Source: Halisarca cf. caerulea
Lineage: Eukaryota; Porifera; Demospongiae; Chondrillida; Halisarcidae
Assembly: GCA_963170055.1 (NCBI GenBank)
Contig: CAUJGJ010000397.1
Coordinates: forward strand, 3,285,001 to 3,349,000
Direction: 5' to 3'
Length of the DNA stretch: 64,000 nt
Every line of letters begins with the position of its first letter. Position 1 is the stretch's first letter. The notes below the pieces were generated by a model. That model was not told the origin of the DNA. It ran no database searches and saw only the letters and a list, made by a program, of their open reading frames with translations. Below, in pieces: positions 45,912 through 59,203 of this stretch. The position numbers were made by a program, and so were the translations under genes.

Positions 45912-46553
45912 CCCCATTTACACTGGAGAAATTTAAAGCGATTTAGTTAAACCGCTTTCGAAAGTGATTTAACTAAATTGCTTCAACGCGTTTACACACA
46001 ACAGCTTGAGCCGATTTCAAAGGCGGTTTGAACTCAATAGTGTGAACGCTTTAAATCACTTTAAGAGACGTTTGCCGTTTTATCCTAAGTAGAAGATGAA
46101 AAGCGTCATCAATCTATACTTTGGTGGTCTTGTTATCCTTTCTTTGTAAAATGAATGCGTGTAGTGTACCGCGGCATTCGTCGGTGGTAAAATTCTAGCA
46201 TCCACTTCTTCAGCTATCTTTGGATAGTTTTCTTCCTCTAAAACGTCCGCTATATGTAAAATTTTCTCAACTACCTTGTAGAATTTCTTCGAAATAGAAT
46301 AGGACTTCTTGCTGCGAATAAATAACAAAAGTAAAGCCACTGTCCAATTTTAAATCGCATTAACCTACTAAAACCATTTACACTTAAAGCGCTTTACTTT
46401 AAACCAGTTTCGAACCGACTTCAAACCACCTCGAAAGGTGGTTTAGCTAAACCGGTTTTGTAATCGCTTTAACGTGTTTACACGCAAGCGGTTTAAACCG
46501 ATTTATCTTTAAAGCGCTTTCTAAACCGGTTTAACGCTCCAGTGTAAATGGGG
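45912..46553 (-). mobile_element. 642-bp MITE, copy B (inverted)
   Basis: Reverse-orientation copy of the 19140-19784 element, TA on both sides, ends CCCCATTTACACTGGAG. It keeps an 86-codon open frame at 46080-46340 on the minus strand (EEENYPKIAEEVDARILPP), better preserved than in copy A. This is probably a remnant of the parent element's DNA-binding protein. Confidence 0.8.
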
Positions 46554-47700
46554 TATATGTTTAATATTGTGTTTATATATGTATGTGCGGGTGTGTGTAT
46601 GTGTGTATTTGAGTATGTGTACTTGTGTTAATGGAATTGTATCATCATCCCAGGCTTTCCTCAAGGACTTGGAAAAGAGGCTGAGAATAGCAACAAGAGA
46701 GGCAAAATGGTATACCTAACTTCTTCAGTGGATGTCTGTCATCATCCAGGCTGGAATGGGAACACTTCAAACTGAAGTTTTGTTCTTGACAATTTACACC
46801 GCCTTTTCTTGTGTATATGTTTATTTTAGTAATTTGTGTGTGTCAAAACCTATATTATATATTACTATGTGCATGTTCAATCATCCTAGTGTTTTATCAT
46901 TACTTTATCATGTTGTTTACCATTGATACTCGACCCTACCCAATATGTTTACTAATAATATTAATAATTATGGTTGTACAATATAATGATGATTACATGA
47001 GTAGTCTGTAATGAGCAAATAACTGATATTGAATACAGGTTATTGCGGGCCTAAGCATGTTTTGAGTACCATATAGGCGCTTATTTTCACGAATGAGGCG
47101 GCATTCTTGGAAATTCAAGCGCAAATATTTTATTAGATACAGAGACTATTTGTCTAATACAATAGTCGAGTATGGTGCATTTGCGAAAATAAAATCGCAA
47201 ATTACAGCCAAGTTTGTCAATCGCGAAATATACGCCCCGCGATAATTAGCGCCAATACCGTATAGTTCCCTGCAAATTGTCCAACCTAGTCTGACGTAGC
47301 CAGACTCATTCCTTCCTTGACATGGTGAGAATGGGTCTGGCCGCGTCAGACTATGTCCTTTGCACTCACTAAAATGCCGCCGCGAATGCACGAAACAGAA
47401 TTCCAGTGATTTTGCAGCTGTTCTTCATTGGAAAGCCGTTCTTGACTGGTCCTTTGATTTTCTTTGTCTTTGTGTTTCTGAGCGCATTTCTCGGGTTTGA
47501 TAAAGTCTCGCCATACTGCGGAGCATGGTAAGCAAGTATTTATTGCTATTGCTTGCGGCGGAACTGTTGCGTAACCATGCATTGGGGTCAAAGGTTGTTG
47601 TACGCCAGAGCACGTTGGCCACGTAGAATACTACCTCAACTAGTACAGCAGATTATTTTCGTTGGGTCTCGTTCTTCGGTCGTTTGTGCCTTCGTAAGCG
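46554..47700. other. intergenic region
   Basis: One exon-like piece at about 46654-46709 (AFLKDLEKRL..., bounded by CAG and GTATAC) has no partners that I can find. The rest shows no recognisable gene. Confidence 0.3.
47287..47354. repeat. short fold-back repeat
   Basis: TAGTCTGACGTAGCCAGAC is inverted at the other end (GTCTGGCCGCGTCAGACTA) with two mismatches and about 28 bp between. Confidence 0.75.
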
Positions 47701-47719
47701 TTGAACCTTTTTATTAAGA

Positions 47720-48234
47720 GGTGGTGTGTGTCTCTGTATGTGTGTGGCTATGTGGGAGAGATCACCTTTGTTATTACAGGTCTACATATGGTTACAGCAT
47801 ACGTTGTTGTGTGTGTTCTTTGTGAGGCATGTTTGGTTTTACATTTTATTTCTGTGTATATGTGTAATGTGTAAGGTAAAAGCAGGTAATTCCGAGAAGC
47901 TGGTAATTTTGGGAATTCCGTATACTTGTCAGTTAGTTGACTGAATAGCTGAAGGTGGTGAGAGGGTAGTTGATATAATAATTTGGGTCTATTCTATTCC
48001 ACTTTCTTCCAAACAATCTACTGCAAAGATTGCAAAATACACGACAGTTTCCGGAATTACCAACTTCCCGATATTACCTGCGTTTACGTGTGTTTGCAAT
48101 TTGAAAAGTGTGTGTGTGTGTGTGTGTGTGTGTGTTTATGTATGTACATACGCATGTGTGTGTCGATATTAGTAGTGTACACTATTTACTGTGTGTGTGT
48201 GTGTTTGTGTGTGTGTGTGCATGTGTGTTTATGA

Positions 48235-48280
<46 letters not shown>

Positions 48281-48748
48281 TTATGGTGTGTGACGCAGTT
48301 CATTTGTACATGTTGTTTTGTACATGTGTAAAGTGTGTGTGTTTACAATTGGAAAAGGGTGTATCATGTATGTATTTGTGAGTGTATGTGTGCACATGTG
48401 CATGTTTGTTTGTAGACTTGATATTTGGAATTTAGTTTTGTTATCTGTGTGAGTAGTTGCGTATATGTGTGTGTTTGTGTGTGACGTGTTTGTACATGTA
48501 GTTTTGCAAATGTTTATGATACGTATGTGTGTGTGTGTATGTGTGTGTGTGTTTGTGAATTTGTGTGCACATGTGCATGTTTGTGTTGTTATCTCCAGTA
48601 GTGGAGAATGTATAGTGTGTGTGTGTGTGTTTGTGAGCGTATGCCTGCACATGTGCATGTTTGTGTGTAGACTTTATGGTTGGAATTCACTTTTGTTGTC
48701 TGTATGTGCAATTGTGTGTGTGTGTGCGTGTGTGCATGTAGTTGGTGC

Positions 48749-48812
<64 letters not shown>

Positions 48813-49017
48813 ACAGTGTGTGTTTGTGTATGTACATTAATACATTATGCTTATGTTGTTGACCTTTAAGTCACAATTTGGTATTCCATGTGTGTGTGTA
48901 TATGAGATATACGTATGTTTGTATGTAGTTAGTGTATCTGTCTGTCTGTCTCTCTTTCTGTGTGTGTGTGTGTGTGTGTGCGTGTGTGCGTGTGTGCGTG
49001 TGTGTATGTGTGTATGT

Positions 49018-49055
<38 letters not shown>

Positions 49056-49236
49056 AGTGTGTGTTTGTGTATGTACATTAATACATTATACTTATGTTGT
49101 TGACCTTTAAGTCACAATTTGGTATTCCATGTGTGTGTGTATATGAGATATACGTATGTTTGCATGTAGTTAGTGTATCTGTCTGTCTGTCTCTCTTTCT
49201 GTGTGTGTGTGTGTGCGTGTGTGCGTGTGTGTATGT

Positions 49237-49293
<57 letters not shown>

Positions 49294-49734
49294 TGCGTAC
49301 ATAGTGTGTGTTTGTGGTCATTACTACATTATACTTATGTTGTTCACTATGTACAATATGTATATGTAAGTGTTTGTGTTTGTATTTGTACATGTGTATA
49401 TGATATGTTCATGTGTGTGTTTGAGAGTTTGTGTGCACATGTGCATGTGCATGTTTGTGTCACTATCACTAGTAGTATAGACCTTTTAGGCACAATTTGG
49501 TTTTATTCCGTGTGTGTGTGTGTGTGTTTGTATGACATTGTGTGTACATTAATGCATTATACTTATGTTGTTCTCTATGTACAATATGTATATGTATTGT
49601 GTTTGTGTTTGTGTTTGTACATGTGTATATGATATGTTCATGTGTGTTTGTGTGCTTACGTGTACACATGTGCATGTGCATGTTTGTGTCGCTATCGCTA
49701 GTATTATAGACCTTTTAACCACAATTTGGTTTTA

Positions 49735-49800
<66 letters not shown>

Positions 49801-50130
49801 ATTTTATGTATTAGCTGCATCATATCATAAATGGGCTGCTTGCAGGTGTGTTCATTGTCATGTACATGCTTTATCCATGTATTGACTTGGTGTCTGTTTT
49901 ATGTGGGTGTATGGCATTTTGTGTGTATATAATACTATGCATGTGTGTTTATGTATGTTTGCCAATAGTTTGTGAATTTATGTGTACATGTGCCATGTAT
50001 TTGTGTGGGTGATGTGGGTGTACGGGTGTGTTTGTGTGTGTATACCATGTATCTGTGTGTCTGTGTGTTTGTGTATATGCATGTGTCAGTAAGTGTTAGT
50101 GTTTGTGTATATACTGCATGTACAAGATTG
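47720..50130. repeat. 2.4-kb TG-rich satellite field
   Basis: Dense TG arrays with higher-order structure. A roughly 236-bp unit (TTATGTTGTTGACCTTTAAG ... TCTGTCTGTCTCTCTTTCTG, then TGs) occurs at about 48850 and 49092. A second unit with TCTATGTACAATATGTATATG and TATAGACCTTTTA occurs at about 49345 and 49575. All the long open frames in it are Cys/Val or His/Thr repeats produced by the dinucleotide and are not genes. Confidence 0.9.
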
Positions 50131-50454
50131 TGGAGTTATATGTACAATAGTTCAATAGAAAAGGGACGATTACAGAGAACTTACATTTAATAATATAAAT
50201 ATTTTGCAATGAAATTGGAAATGTCAATTGTGGAATGTGATAAAACAGAGCTAATGAAGAATTGTACAATGAAGATTACATTTGCATCTTGCTCAAAATG
50301 AATAATAATTGTCTTTCATGGCTAATATATAATGCTCAAGTATAGTACATGTATAGACACAAACATGCACATACTATACATATAAATAATTAAAAACATA
50401 TACATAAAACACGCATTGCACACACATGCTTACACAAGTTACAGTATATGTATA

Positions 50455-50730
50455 CACACACACACTGAAACGTACATGTACACATGTACAAGACAAACAC
50501 TGAGACATTTACTCGCATACAAAACTCACGCACATGTGTTAAAAAGACAGACCGTGTAATACACACACACACACACACACTGAGAATGTACATGTGTGCA
50601 AAACACACTGCATGAGACATGGTACACATACACACACACACTGAGACATGTACACGCACATGCACACACACACACACACACACACAGACACACACACACA
50701 CAGAGAAAGATGTACACATGTGCACACACA
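50455..50730. repeat. CA-rich microsatellite
   Basis: Interrupted CA arrays with the recurring words ACTGAGAATGTACATGTG and ACTGAGACATGTACACGC. Confidence 0.85.
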
Positions 50731-51681
50731 CCCTGAGATGTACCATATGTACAAGAAACACAGTCATGCACTTATAACAAATCAGCTTTATAGTCTGTAT
50801 ACGTATATAGAGAATATCAGATGGCAATAGCATACCAACACTCACAATACCATACACTCGCATATGTATAAACACACACAATGTATAGCCATATTACAGT
50901 AGCAAGAAATCGGAAATTCGACGGCATGGTATTTATTTACATAATCCTTGAAACAATCACAAGTACAAAAGCAAAAAAACTTGAATGCTGAAGAAAATAG
51001 ACCGAAATGTTCAAAAGAAAGAGTTCACGAATAAGTACGTACGCGTATGGCCAGCGAAATACAAAATATAAAGGTTATCTACAAAAAGAATAAACGTAAT
51101 CATTCACAGTGATCACACAGGGTATTGATAACAGACTTACCTTCTTGGAGAATCCACTGTTTGCTTTTAACTCCTGTAGAAACGAGAAGTACAATAAAGT
51201 TAACTTTTCAGCGTATGGCTAGGACGATAGTCCTTCGGTCATCATATGAAGTACCTACACAATGAAGAACGAAAATGGTAAAGAAAGAGCCCAACTAAGC
51301 AATTACATGCAGCAATAGTGAGTGTAATATAACTTACTGAAATACTGACACAATACAAACTGTTGTGTTGAAAGATGAACATTTAGACCTAGTAACAAAT
51401 CCAATCTTTAACAATGTCCCTCAGACTGAAAATTATAGCGATTCGTAACACCAATTGCGTATAAGGCAATGAAAACCGTCACCTTTGTGCCGTGAACCTC
51501 TTCATCGATAGACAATACTCAACAAGTGGCAAACGTTAGCCTGCTATTGTCACGTGCTAATTACGTCAGTATAAATTACCGTAGACACTGGTTGTTAAGC
51601 GCCCCGCTTATGAGTCTGAGTAGCAAGAAGAATGGGCGCTTAACAATGATAAGCGCTTAACAGTGAGCATAATTTTTGAAA

Positions 51682-52023
51682 ATGGCGGATACCCGGACCT
51701 ATGCGTACAGCAGTGTTATTCGAGGGCATCATGTCTATAAGAGTATTTGGACACCTGTTATTGGTGAAACACTTGAAGTTAGAATTGAAGAAAATAACGA
51801 ACATGATAGATTTGCCGTTTCTGTCTTGAGAGAAGATGAAATCGTAGGACACGTACCACAAAAAATATCTCGGCTTTTATCTTCTTTTTTAAATCAAGGA
51901 GGAGCGGTAACAGCAGAAGTAATTGGAAAGAGAATTCACGGAAAAGGACTAGAAGTACCCTGTCTATATAATGTTACAGGGAACAAAAAGCTGGTTAGGA
52001 AATTCAGAGCCAAACTATCTTGA
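51682..52023 (+). CDS. HIRAN-domain protein (113 aa)
   Basis: A compact single-domain protein. YSSVIRGHHVYKSIW, then GETLEVRIEENNEHDRFAV and IVGHVPQKISRLLSSFL follow the HIRAN pattern (an N-terminal strand pair, E..N.HD..AV, G.VP..IS). HIRAN domains bind single-stranded or 3'-end DNA in helicases such as HLTF. Stand-alone copies of this kind are common in invertebrate genomes. The ATG at 51682 gives MADTRTYAYS. It lies between the left inverted repeat and the transposase tail, convergent with it, so it appears to be a passenger or accessory gene of the pogo-type element. Confidence 0.75.
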   Translation: MADTRTYAYSSVIRGHHVYKSIWTPVIGETLEVRIEENNEHDRFAVSVLREDEIVGHVPQKISRLLSSFLNQGGAVTAEVIGKRIHGKGLEVPCLYNVTGNKKLVRKFRAKLS

Positions 52024-52852
52024 TCTTAATAATATTAACACAACTTTTTAATCATATTTTACAAAGTGTCTAAGCATAATTATGGTATATCTATTACTTA
52101 AGTATAGGAAAACTGACACATAATCATGTTTATTATGATCACTGTTCATCATCATTACTTTCAGAGGAAAGTATGCGGATTCGTTGCCTGGTTCTCTTCT
52201 GCTTGCATGTGCACGTAATGTCTTGATCACTGTCATCTTCATTGCTGTTGTTGTCAGTTTGCATATCTTGGCTGTATTCTTCCTTGCTGCAACTGCTATC
52301 ATCCCTGCAGTAGTCGTCATCCACGCTCTGGTCATCTTGAAGTTCACTATTGCTACCTTTGCTACTGTCACTGTGGCTGTCTGGGCCACTATCTCCACCA
52401 CTGTTGTTGCCTCCAGGATTTCCTTCATCACCACTATCATCATCTGTGAGAGATTCGTCATCGCTGCTGCTGAATAAGTCACATTCATCATCACTGCTAG
52501 CCACTGCGGGGATACAGTAGTTGTCAATGCCCATGATTCTGATCTCACTGTCCTCTGATCCATCAATTGCAACTGTAATGCCTGTCTTCTTGAAGCTTCG
52601 ACAAATCATATCCGTACTGTTGCTGAGCTCTTCCCATGCCTGACCTATCCATCCTGTGAGCAATATGCGTCGACATCCAGCATTGATATTTCCTTTCACA
52701 TAGTCTTCCAGATTACTTTGCATATGCTCGGTTGCAAGTCGATCAATCACAGCTTTAAACGTGGACCGCAAGTACATAAACTATCGCGCGTATGATCTTA
52801 CGCGATCTGTTCACGATTAACGCGTTTCTCGAGTTCGCCCAGCTTCAACTGG

Positions 52853-52865
52853 TATAAAAGGGGCG
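52853..52865 (+). promoter_or_regulatory. TATA-type promoter of the P2X7-tail-like gene
   Basis: TATAAAAGGGGCG, 94 bp from the left end of the inserted transposon and about 220 bp before the gene's ATG. The same 13 bases occur on the other strand at 57222-57234. Confidence 0.55.
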
Positions 52866-53076
52866 TGAGGAGCATTGCAAATGGCCGTCTTTCTTTGCGA
52901 TTTGAAAAAGCGCGCCTAAAGGGTGAGCAATAAACCCAAGGTTTAGGGACGGACAATCACTCGCAAACACTTGCATCCACCCGAATTTCGATCTAATGAC
53001 ACTAAGCGCACTGAATTTGCTGTTTTCGTCCGTATCGCCGTCAAAATCGATTTTTAGAGGTTTTTCGGCGCGAAGA

Positions 53077-53920
<844 letters not shown>

Positions 53921-54027
53921 CAAAATTAAACTACATGTCTATACATTTACGTAATCATAGCAGTACATCACTAAACAGATGCATGCATGCCCACCTCTAT
54001 GTAGCATAGTATTAAATTACTTACATT

Positions 54028-56806
54028 TAATCGTGTTGAATTTGAATACCACAGAGATATAAGACTCCATTCATGATTCGGAATCTCTTGAATCCTACAC
54101 ATACATGTGAATATAATACATGCAGAGTCAAAATAGTGCACGTGATGTTGGCACGATGTTTGTGCAAAATTAAGCTTACACCAAGGTCATCATCCTCGTC
54201 ATGTACAAGAGGGTTCGGATGGAAAATTTCCACCAGTGGGTCATCTTCTCCCACATCACTAATTTAGTAAAGATATCAAAGAATTCTAAATGATCAATCA
54301 GTACTAATTGAGTTGTTTCTGCATATAAAATAAGATGACACAGCTTACCTTTGATGAATATCATCATCAATTGCCAGTCTACCTTCTGCCAATCCATTCA
54401 TAAGATGGACCCACCTCCACCACACCTTCCAGCGAAAGTTGTCGGTCTTGGCCTTTCTGCATTTGAAGGGCAACCTGCGATTTGGCCTTCTGCCATCCAC
54501 AATAAGCTTCTCGCTTGTCACCTCCCTGTCCACGTTTTCATTCTGAATATAGATGGAGCATATATACGTATGCACGTATGCATGTACAGCAAGTATGAAT
54601 ATGTTAGACACATGTATATTTTGCCTCTATAGTCCCTAAAAATGATCTATAGGGGACTTCCCCCAGCCCAGTTCCTACGCCTTTGACTAGACTAAGTACA
54701 TGTACTTACCCAATCCATAACAGCTATGTCCATCCTCATCTGGTATGTCAGATCTCCAAAGTGAATCCTTTTCGGCAAATATGTCAACAGGGCATGATTA
54801 AAGGACTCTATCCAAAAGGTATCCCGGCACTGCAATATTAATCATGCAAGAAGAGAGGCAATCCCATGCATAGCTACTGCCTACATAGGTACATCATTGC
54901 ATGGAAATTACTAATACTCACCCGAGCATAGCTGTCTGCATGTCTATAAATTGGTAAAGATTTGATCTTTGCCAAAAAGGCATCCACTGTGGCCTTGTCT
55001 GTGATCACCTCTTTGTCAGGGGTATGGTTGGGACGCCGGCATAGAGAGGTGTAGTGGCAACCAGTATGCTTATCCTGTATTGGGTGACACATACTTTTCT
55101 TTCAAATGAGCAAAATTAAATTATTGAATTTAGAAGAATGACATTGAGTCCATATATGGCTACTTGCAAACCTGGTAATGCTCCACAATATTCAGTAGCA
55201 GCTCTTTTAGCTTCTCACCAGATCCCCCGCAATTGGCCATAGCCCAGTACGCATGGCGTTTAGTGCTGGCTCCTGTGATAAATTCATCATATTATGCCTG
55301 ACTTAGTTTTTTTATTTTGATGGATCCTTGTTTGAAGCTTACTTTTGTCACTAAGCTGGGAAAACCATTTTTTCTCCATGTCCTTTTTGGGTCCTGCCGT
55401 GATATTCTTCATGGCATTTGATACTCCTTTTGTCCCTACAGATATTGTATGAGGATTTACATGAAACATTGCATGACCATGTATAAACAGGACAATTATA
55501 TATAGCTCACCATGCCAGGTATCGAAACTGTTGACATACCCTGCTTCCACAAGCCTCTTAGTGAGCGGCAAGTTCATGTCATGTGCCACCTCTGCCACTA
55601 CCAATCCTGGTACATGTGTATAGATGATAGTGCAAGTGCACCAATGCATAGGAATGCACAATTTGCACTCACCTCGTTCTTTGACAGATTCCAATACCAT
55701 CATTGTGGCATCTACCTCACGAGTCTGAGCTACTCGGTGTGTCTCTCTAGAGAGGGTTTGAATGCCAGCAACCTTATGTGTAGCACCCAAAATACAGGGT
55801 ACTGTCGTGTGGTATGCATTTGCTGTGGAGTCATGACGGGCATCACAAATCACCCACTACAGAGATTTAGGATGGTTGATAACATTTCATTGATTATGGG
55901 AACTTCAAATTTCATTGTTGACCTACTTCACGATCACTGTTCTCACTCTTGCATTCACTAATGGCTGCACACATTGACTCCACTGCTTCCTCGTGAATTG
56001 TGTCCATGTATTTCCTGGTGCGGTACACTGCATGTAGGGGAAGTATTACATTATAAGATTATAATACTGTATGACATTGCAGTACATAATTATTACATAG
56101 ACAGACAAAATTTAATGTGACGTACTTCCTGCAATGTAGTGATCATTGACACACCCAATTTTGGCAGCTTTGCTCATGCTTTTGTACTGCTGAGGCAGCA
56201 CACCACTAGTGGTGAAAGCATGTACCATTCTGTATATTGAAACAAATTACAAAATGAAACATACATGCAATGCGTTTCTAGATGAGTCATTCAGAATTAA
56301 TATGAAATTTTCTCAAAGGTATACTGACAAACCAACCTTGCATTGACATTGTATCTATCTCCTATGATGGAGGAACTCAACCATCGTCGTTGGTGATTGC
56401 ATCCAGTGCTTGCGCACACAATGTCTGCGCACACAACATGCCCCTTCATTGTAGTCTGTCCAATTATCCAGGCTGCATTGTGGCACTTGTGACACTTTGT
56501 GTAGGCCTCCTGAAACAACAGCCTTAGTTGCTGTTCTTCACACACATGAAGTTGATCACATGCATCTGGCCTTTCAACCATCATCTGCTTCACCTCGCTA
56601 TTACTGGCTCCCGGGCATTCGACAGCACCATTATGGAATTCGTAAAACTCCAGTAGCTCAACCAGAACATCTCTTGTACTTGCACTTGCACCCTTTCCTG
56701 GAATTTTGATCCTAATAGCGTCCAACCTACTGGATATGCCTAACATATCTCTGTCGTCGTGACAGTAGCACGATATTCTTGGACGCTTCGCAGGTATTCT
56801 CGCCAT
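54028..56806 (-). CDS. Kolobok-like transposase, about 11 exons
   Basis: Approximate exons: 56806-56331, 56226-56123, 56032-55927, 55856-55670, 55606-55512, 55440-55340, 55274-55172, 55078-54923, 54835-54713, 54550-54352, 54259-54184 and a last piece near 54100-54028. Key blocks in order: a Cys-rich region (CHKCHNAAWIIG, CASTGCNHQRRW); YRTRKYMDTI; the likely first acidic box WVICDARHDSTANAYHT; VVAEVAHDMN; SFDTWHGTKGV; KRHAYWAMANCGGSGEKLKE; and ESFNHALLTYLPKRIHFG...MDIAVMDW. Junctions are in phase where checked, including a 64-bp intron inside KERG/LVVAEV. The reading frame appears intact. The family is multi-copy in cnidarians, fish and sponges. Confidence 0.7.
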
Positions 56807-57221
56807 TCAGCACAATCAGGAGTTTCATTCGAAACAGAAAGCCCCTGACTGCAGTTCTACATTATATAGTGCGGCACGAACGAAATTCCTAGATATGCAC
56901 ATGTTGCTGGCGTCGATCGATCCAACTCGATAACAACCGTGGAGAGGTTAGAATATCAAAGCTCGGAATGTCGGGAAGAAATTAACGTGGTAGGTGTAGA
57001 TTGAAGACTTTAAAATGCATTTCTTCTTCGAGCGGCGAAGCACCAGAAGCGTCGCTTTCGTCTTGAATTTATATTAGTAAGTACATAAGTGCAGCAATGT
57101 TATATTTGTATGTAGCAATAAGCATTAATATTAGTTTTACAATGGATTATTGGACGTAGTGTTATTTCCAGTATATCTCAAGGCCGCCATTTTTTTACAA
57201 ACGCGTTTTGGAGAGGAGCAA

Positions 57222-57234
57222 CGCCCCTTTTATA
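57222..57234 (-). promoter_or_regulatory. TATA-type promoter of the Kolobok-like transposase
   Basis: TATAAAAGGGGCG on the minus strand, 14 bp inside the right end of the transposon and about 420 bp upstream of the ATG at 56806. Confidence 0.5.
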
Positions 57235-58455
57235 CTCGCGGTCCACGTTTAAAGGGGGCATTGAATGAGACATCCAAAGGCTGTACCAATCCAGTACAGC
57301 CTCCAGATACATAAATGACATCCGTATTGCATTCCTGTTTCAGCATATCTTGAACAGCCTTTGTTGTCTGCGCTCTGTGTACATCCATTACAAGTAGCTT
57401 GGGTGCATTGTTCCGAATGGCAACAGGTTTCCAACACTGCCTTATCCACTGCTTTGTAACATTCTCATCAGCCCATGCATTCTCTTGAAACACCTTCATG
57501 ACTCGCCTGTCATATCGGATTCTCTCGTGCATTGAAATACGTTTTCCTTTGTCATGAAATATAACCAGAGGCTTAACAAGTGTTCCACCATCTCCAAATA
57601 TGGTTAGCTGAACAGTGCACTGCCTCTTGTCTAGTCCAGATGACCCACTTCTAACCCAGACACATCTTTCTCCGCGGTCAGAATATGTTGATCCATCCGT
57701 AAACGTAAAAGGTAAGGGCGTCTGGTCCATGTTGGCAATAGAACAAGGGAGCCACTTTCCTGTAGAACCAAGCTGGGTACCATTCCTTGCCATTTTTCTA
57801 ATTTTCTGGTGGAACAACTGGATGGACTGCTTCTTATTCACTGGTTCCTCTTGGCAATGGTTAGTTGGTCTTCTAAGACTAATTCTATGGCGTTTTTGAA
57901 ACCAGAGAACCATGAATCACTGAAACAGAAGCTGGCTGCCATTCCAGGGTTAGTTTCAGCCAAAATCTGGGGAGCCTTTGTCTTGAACCACCATGCCTTC
58001 ACTTTCAAACCCCTCTTTCTGAGATCTTTGTATTCCCGATATAGGCGATCCTCCATCTCCGGGTATTTCGGAGTTTCGTTAAATTTTGCACGCTTGCTTC
58101 CTTTCCTGCTGCTCTCAATTTTGTTTTCGTCCTTCAGCCACCTCAACAAAGTCTTGCTATTTAATCCATACTTCTGACAAGTTCGGTACATGTTGCGATT
58201 GTTCGAATGGCAAAACCTGAGAATTTTCAACTTCTCTTCTCGAGTGTAACTCTTTCTTTTTAGCCTTGGATGTGTACAGCGGCGTACTACAGTAGACGAA
58301 TGACCACGATCCATCTGTAGTTTGATTCAAGTTTGCTCTGTACCTATTCAAATCCTAAACGAAAATCCACATCTAGCTCAGCTCAGCATAAGCCCGCGTT
58401 TTCAGCCTGCAGTTAGGGTGCTTAACAAAGGGTACCTCGCTCGGGAAAGAGCGTA

Positions 58456-58629
58456 CAGTCAAACTTGTTTACAACGACACCCTTGGTGCCACTAAAATGT
58501 GCTGTTATAACCAAGTTGTTGTTGTAACCAGGACATTTAGTACAGAGACCATTGAATCTGTTCCTGCCATGCGTGTTGTTGTAAAGAGGTTGATGTTGTA
58601 AACAGTGACTTTCTAACCAAGTTTGACTG
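58456..58629. mobile_element. 174-bp pogo-type MITE
   Basis: Inverted ends CAGTCAAACTTG with TA on both sides (58454-58455, 58630-58631). The interior is rich in GTTGTTGTAA words. It lies inside the larger pogo element, upstream of its transposase. Confidence 0.75.
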
Positions 58630-58863
58630 TATACGCTTAACATATGTATGCGCTTATGTGATGGGGGCGCTTAACAACCAGCGTCTACGGTATGCTAAAG
58701 AACGTTTGACATTACTCCAACATGGAGAAATTGAATCGCTCCCTTGTTAAACACTCTACCCTGAAAAGAGGAAAATGATGATAATATGTTAAAATTGAAC
58801 AAATTTACTTACATAAACTGGCTGCTTAAAAGACGATCAACGCAGAAACTACATATCCATGTG

Positions 58864-58904
<41 letters not shown>

Positions 58905-58928
58905 TGTGGGTGTGGGTGGGTGTGGGTA
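58864..58928. repeat. (TG)n microsatellite
   Basis: TG units passing into GGGTG variants. Confidence 0.9.
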
Positions 58929-59148
58929 TTGTGTAAAAGAAAAGGTATGTCAGTGCATATTTGTATTACATATAAGCACATGTGGAGAGGTTGTGTTGTA
59001 TAAAAGTTGCATTTTTATATATCCTTACATGTACATATGCATGTGTATGTATATGACATTGTGTGACTGTTTAGTACAATGTTAAAAGCGAGGTGCAAGG
59101 TTCACACCAAAAAGCGCTCATGCCAAAGGAGCGAAAGCTCAAACAAAG

Positions 59149-59201
59149 GGCTAGTTCTTCATGTATCATTATATTCGTGAATGGTACATGAAGAACTAGC
59201 C
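59149..59201. repeat. 5' border hairpin
   Basis: GGCTAGTTCTTCATGTA (59149-59165) is exactly inverted at 59185-59201, and five more pairs inside (one G-T) leave a nine-base loop. It is absent from the longer copy. Confidence 0.85.
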
Positions 59202-59203
59202 TT

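Noticed and set aside
59083..59120. Relation between AGCGAGGTGCAAGGTTCACACCAA and the inverted words at 17.02-17.05 kb
   Set aside because: The match is short and interrupted; it is not enough to claim a repeat family.
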